Assembly: GCF_947258925.1 (NCBI RefSeq)
Contig: NZ_CAMYKG010000021.1
Coordinates: forward strand, 1 to 44,253
Length of the DNA: 44,253 nt
Source: an uncultured Eudoraea sp.
GTDB taxonomy: Bacteria > Bacteroidota > Bacteroidia > Flavobacteriales > Flavobacteriaceae
Direction of reading: 5' to 3'
This document shows positions 41,253-44,253 of the stretch, piece after piece. Under the pieces are notes generated by a model. It was not told where the DNA came from and did not search any database. It saw nothing but the letters and a program-made list of their open reading frames with translations. The stretch's first letter is position 1, and every line of letters begins with the position of its first letter. A program made the position numbers and the translations under genes.

Positions 41253-43038
41253 ACATTCTTAGAGGTACTTCTATGCCCAATAGCTGAAAAGCGGATTTAA
41301 TAACTTCTCCTACCTTCTTCGCCAGCTGCACTCTAAACACCCTTATCTTTTCCTCAGGTTCTCCCAAAATAGAGACCTGTTGATAAAATGAATTGAATTC
41401 CTTCACCAGATCGTATGTATAGTTTGCAATTAAGGCAGGGCTGTAATTTTCAGCGGCAAGTTTTACCGTTTCGGGATAGCTTTCTAATAGTTTTATGATT
41501 TCCTTTTCCTTCGGATGCAATGCAATTCCATCCGCTTGTTTGTCAGTAAGATGTTTAGTGCCCAGGTCTGCTTTCCGAAGAATTGACTGAATCCTGGCAT
41601 ACGTATATTGAATAAAAGGTCCCGTATTCCCCTGAAAATCCACCGATTCTTCAGGATTAAATAATATTCGTTTTTTAGGGTCTACTTTTAAGATATAATA
41701 CTTTAATGCTCCCAGGCCAATGATGCGATATAGTTTTTGCCTTTCTTCTTCAGAATAACCATCCAGTTTCCCTAATTCCTGTGAGATTTTTGCAGCGGTG
41801 TTCGTCATCTCGTCAATCAGGTCATCAGCATCCACCACAGTTCCTTCCCTGCTTTTCATTTTGCCTTCAGGCAAATCTACCATCCCGTAACTCAGATGGT
41901 ATAAGTGTTGCGCCCAGGAATATCCAAGTTTCTTTAGGATTAGAAATAATACCTTAAAGTGATAATCCTGTTCATTACCAACTGTATATACCATCCCACC
42001 AATATCCGGAAAATCCTTTACCCGCTGAATAGCTGTTCCAATATCCTGTGTCATATAGACTGCTGTGCCGTCTGCCCTTAGAACTATTTTCTCATCAAGA
42101 CCTTCCTCTGTGAGGTCTATCCATACGCTTCCATCTTCTTTTCTGTAAAATATTCCATTAGCTATTCCTTCGGCAATTACATCCTTCCCCAACAAATACG
42201 TTTCACTCTCGTAATAAAGTTTATCAAAGTTTACGCCCAAATTTGCATAGGTCTCATCAAAACCTTTATAAACCCAGCCGTTCATTTTCTTCCATAGCTC
42301 AACTACCTCAGCATCTCCTGCCTCCCATTTACGAAGCATTTCCTGGGCTTTTAAAAGCATTGGAGCTTCGCGTTCGGCCGTAGCTTTATCCTTACCTTCT
42401 TCGATAAGTTTCTTCACTTCTGTTTTATAGACCTGGTCAAATTTTACATAATAGATACCAGCCAATTTATCCCCTTTTAATCCAGTACCTTCAGGGGTTT
42501 CTCCATTGCCATATATTTGCCAGGCAAGCATACTTTTGCAAATATGTATACCCCTGTCATTTATAATCTGTGTTTTATAAACCTTATTGCCACTGGCCTT
42601 TAAAATTTCCGCAACGGAATAACCCAGCAAATTATTACGGATATGACCCAGATGTAACGGCTTATTGGTATTGGGTGAAGAATATTCAACTAAGATGGCA
42701 TTTTCATTTTCCACCGAATGACGTCCATAGGTATTGCTGTCCTTAATAGAATCAAAGAAACTGGTATAATAAGCATCACCTATTACCAAATTTAAAAAAC
42801 CCTTTATTACATTAAATCCGATAACCTCATCTAACTCTGTCTTAAGATGCTCTCCTATCTGATTTCCTATTTGAACAGGATTACCTTTTATATAGCGAAG
42901 CATTGGGAATACTACCACAGTAATGTCTCCCTCAAAATCTTTTCTGGTAGGCTGAAATTCAACTGAAGGCAATGTCTGATCATAAATAGAAGCTACTGCC
43001 TCTTTTACCTTCTTTGATAGTAACTGTTCTAAATTCAT
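41251..43038 (-). CDS. argS: Arginyl-tRNA synthetase
   Basis: 595 residues, class I synthetase. SSPNTNKPLHLGHIRNN (HIGH motif, about 118-134), class I core, a KMKSREG (KMSKS-type) loop (about 389-395), and the alpha-helical anticodon-binding domain at the C-terminus (ending VPLRM). Normal length for Bacteroidetes. Monocistronic, with candidate -7 box TAGTTTTG on the minus strand (43068-43061) 22 bases upstream. Confidence 0.96.
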   Translation of the reverse strand: MNLEQLLSKKVKEAVASIYDQTLPSVEFQPTRKDFEGDITVVVFPMLRYIKGNPVQIGNQIGEHLKTELDEVIGFNVIKGFLNLVIGDAYYTSFFDSIKDSNTYGRHSVENENAILVEYSSPNTNKPLHLGHIRNNLLGYSVAEILKASGNKVYKTQIINDRGIHICKSMLAWQIYGNGETPEGTGLKGDKLAGIYYVKFDQVYKTEVKKLIEEGKDKATAEREAPMLLKAQEMLRKWEAGDAEVVELWKKMNGWVYKGFDETYANLGVNFDKLYYESETYLLGKDVIAEGIANGIFYRKEDGSVWIDLTEEGLDEKIVLRADGTAVYMTQDIGTAIQRVKDFPDIGGMVYTVGNEQDYHFKVLFLILKKLGYSWAQHLYHLSYGMVDLPEGKMKSREGTVVDADDLIDEMTNTAAKISQELGKLDGYSEEERQKLYRIIGLGALKYYILKVDPKKRILFNPEESVDFQGNTGPFIQYTYARIQSILRKADLGTKHLTDKQADGIALHPKEKEIIKLLESYPETVKLAAENYSPALIANYTYDLVKEFNSFYQQVSILGEPEEKIRVFRVQLAKKVGEVIKSAFQLLGIEVPLRM

Positions 43039-43060
43039 AGATTTCGTTCCTTTGAAGTTG

Positions 43061-43068
43061 CAAAACTA
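43061..43068 (-). promoter_or_regulatory. -7 box TAGTTTTG of argS
   Basis: Exact TANNTTTG match, 22 bases upstream of the ATG. No clear -33 box at the expected place. Confidence 0.4.
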
Positions 43069-43154
43069 CGTATTTTTTATGCTTTTATAGGGTGTTGACT
43101 GGGTATTCAACTTTGTTTTGGGTAACTTTATGCTGCTAATGAAAAAGAAAGGAT

Positions 43155-43580
43155 ATGCTTATCAATGTTTCTTACAATAATAAAGAGATTACCCGGCAAA
43201 TGGAAGCGGAAGTAGGTAAACCGTTTACCCTAAAAGAACGTTGGGGCATGAACGGGATTGGTTCGCCAAAGTTATTCATAACAGAAACGAGTACTCAAAT
43301 AAGGAATCTTCTCTTGTTAGATAATAATCTGAATACCTGTAATGTGGAAATGCGCCCTAAAGGGATTATTGTTCGATTCCGTTCGCTTTTGGAAACTTAT
43401 GCGCTGGTAATTCCATATTACAAACTGAGCATCTATAAAGGTGATATTGGCATTTATTCGATTTACAGGGACAATTACTTTATAAAAGTGAAATCTGATA
43501 CTAAAGCGATTCAAAAATTCTTCAAGAAAATACTGGATTATAAAGCTGATAATTTACCAACCTCCATTGAAGATCTTTAG
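43155..43580 (+). CDS. Hypothetical protein, 141 aa
   Basis: Soluble, mixed alpha/beta protein without signal peptide or membrane helix; no family recognised. LKERWGMNGIG near residue 30 and KGIIVRFRSLLETYALVIPYYKLSIY (about 75-100) are the most distinctive parts. ATG preceded by AAAGGA two bases upstream, an unusual Shine-Dalgarno-like run for this genome. Three bases before the NAD(P)-binding gene, so co-transcribed. Confidence 0.7.
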   Translation: MLINVSYNNKEITRQMEAEVGKPFTLKERWGMNGIGSPKLFITETSTQIRNLLLLDNNLNTCNVEMRPKGIIVRFRSLLETYALVIPYYKLSIYKGDIGIYSIYRDNYFIKVKSDTKAIQKFFKKILDYKADNLPTSIEDL

Positions 43581-43583
43581 CCT

Positions 43584-44253
43584 ATGAAAATTCTGTTAAC
43601 CGGAGCCAACGGATACATTGGGATGAGACTGTTACCCCTTTTATTAGATAAAGGGCATGATGTAATCTGCACGGTGCGCAACGCAGAACGACTCTCCATT
43701 GATCCGGAGACACGCTCAAAGGTTACTATCCTTGAGATCGATTTTTTGGAAGATGTAGAAGCAGGAAAAATCCCGGATGACATTGATGCGGCTTATTTTC
43801 TTATTCACTCAATGAGCACATCAACCAGGGATTTTGATGAAATGGAAGCAAGGACAGCTCGGAATTTCAACAGCTACCTGAAAAACTCCAATGTGAAACA
43901 GGTAATTTACCTGAGTGGTATAGTAAATGATGAAAACCTGTCAAAACACCTCTGGTCACGAAAAAATGTTGAAGAAATACTCTCAGAAGGTGAATTTAAC
44001 CTTACGGTCCTGAAGGCAGGTATTATTGTGGGATCGGGAAGTTCATCTTTTGAAATAATACGTGATCTGTGCGAAAAACTACCGGTCATGATTACACCCA
44101 AGTGGGTCCTTACTAAAACCCAGCCTATTGCTATTAGGGATGTTATGCATTTTTTAACCGGGGTGCTGGGTAACAGAAAAACATATAATAAATCTTTTGA
44201 TATTGCCGGTCCGGATGTACTTACCTATAAGGAAATGTTACAGCGCTACGCGC
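43584..44253 (+). CDS. YbjT-like NAD(P)-binding SDR family protein (partial)
   Basis: ATG at 43584; the frame is open to the end of the window (223 codons), so the C-terminus is missing. MKILLTGANGYIGMRLLPLL is an atypical-SDR Rossmann start (TGANGYIG), followed by AAYFLIHSMS, LSGIV and the FDIAGPDVLTYKEM segment typical of YbjT-like proteins, which often have a DUF2867 domain later. Substrate unknown. Second gene of the pair with the 141-residue protein. Confidence 0.82.
   Translation, partial: MKILLTGANGYIGMRLLPLLLDKGHDVICTVRNAERLSIDPETRSKVTILEIDFLEDVEAGKIPDDIDAAYFLIHSMSTSTRDFDEMEARTARNFNSYLKNSNVKQVIYLSGIVNDENLSKHLWSRKNVEEILSEGEFNLTVLKAGIIVGSGSSSFEIIRDLCEKLPVMITPKWVLTKTQPIAIRDVMHFLTGVLGNRKTYNKSFDIAGPDVLTYKEMLQRYA

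Overview
The window looks like chromosomal DNA of a marine member of the Bacteroidetes, most likely Flavobacteriaceae. The evidence is the AT-rich composition, the absence of Shine-Dalgarno-led starts, several promoters of the TTTG-N16-TANNTTTG type, flavobacterial-style lipoproteins, an ECF sigma / FecR / TonB-receptor module, and a green-type proteorhodopsin beside its retinal-making enzyme blh. No rRNA, tRNA, CRISPR array, transposase or phage gene was seen.

Layout. Positions 1-2817 (minus strand) are the start of a surface-polysaccharide locus: a WecA/MraY-like initiating transferase, a NusG-like UpxY antiterminator, a short tandem repeat and a WbqC-family gene that stops early. Positions 3348-6148 hold a three-gene minus-strand operon (FMN-dependent 2-hydroxyacid dehydrogenase, amidohydrolase-2 lactonase, SDR dehydrogenase) that fits oxidative L-fucose or related deoxysugar breakdown. 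Positions 6321-7709 encode a DEDDh exonuclease fused to a GIY-YIG nuclease.

Positions 7761-12628 (minus) form a sulfur-related island: a Crp/Fnr regulator, a SulP anion transporter, a persulfide-dioxygenase-like beta-lactamase-fold protein with two rhodanese domains, a YgaP-like DUF2892 membrane protein and three tiny membrane proteins, two of them shorter than 45 residues. An FNR-like palindrome lies upstream of a good promoter for the small-protein part. Just upstream (12685-15761) is an operon of a cystathionine-beta-synthase-like enzyme, a secreted M20 peptidase and a mutarotase.

Positions 15893-33265 are mostly housekeeping or envelope genes: a LolC/E-type permease, NamZ exo-muramidase (DUF1343), sterol desaturase family protein, YkgJ-type cysteine cluster protein, methyltransferase, a lipoprotein metalloprotease, QueE, secreted RidA, HerA-like ATPase, alpha/beta hydrolases, VOC protein, aldo/keto reductase, GT39-type transferase, FolD and Ffh.

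Positions 33483-39463 are the most striking part. A divergent pair consists of a 590-residue lipoprotein built of two kinds of internal repeat, and an ECF sigma - FecR anti-sigma - TonB receptor set. The lipoprotein gene and fecR carry the same bipartite upstream element (TAGGGT-N12-AATTGTTTTA) with identical spacing, a strong candidate for the promoter of this sigma factor. It suggests that receptor and lipoprotein form one self-controlled regulon. Positions 39460-41186 are blh and proteorhodopsin, divergent around a perfect 14-bp palindrome. The window closes with argS, a small unknown gene and the start of a YbjT-like NAD(P)-binding protein.
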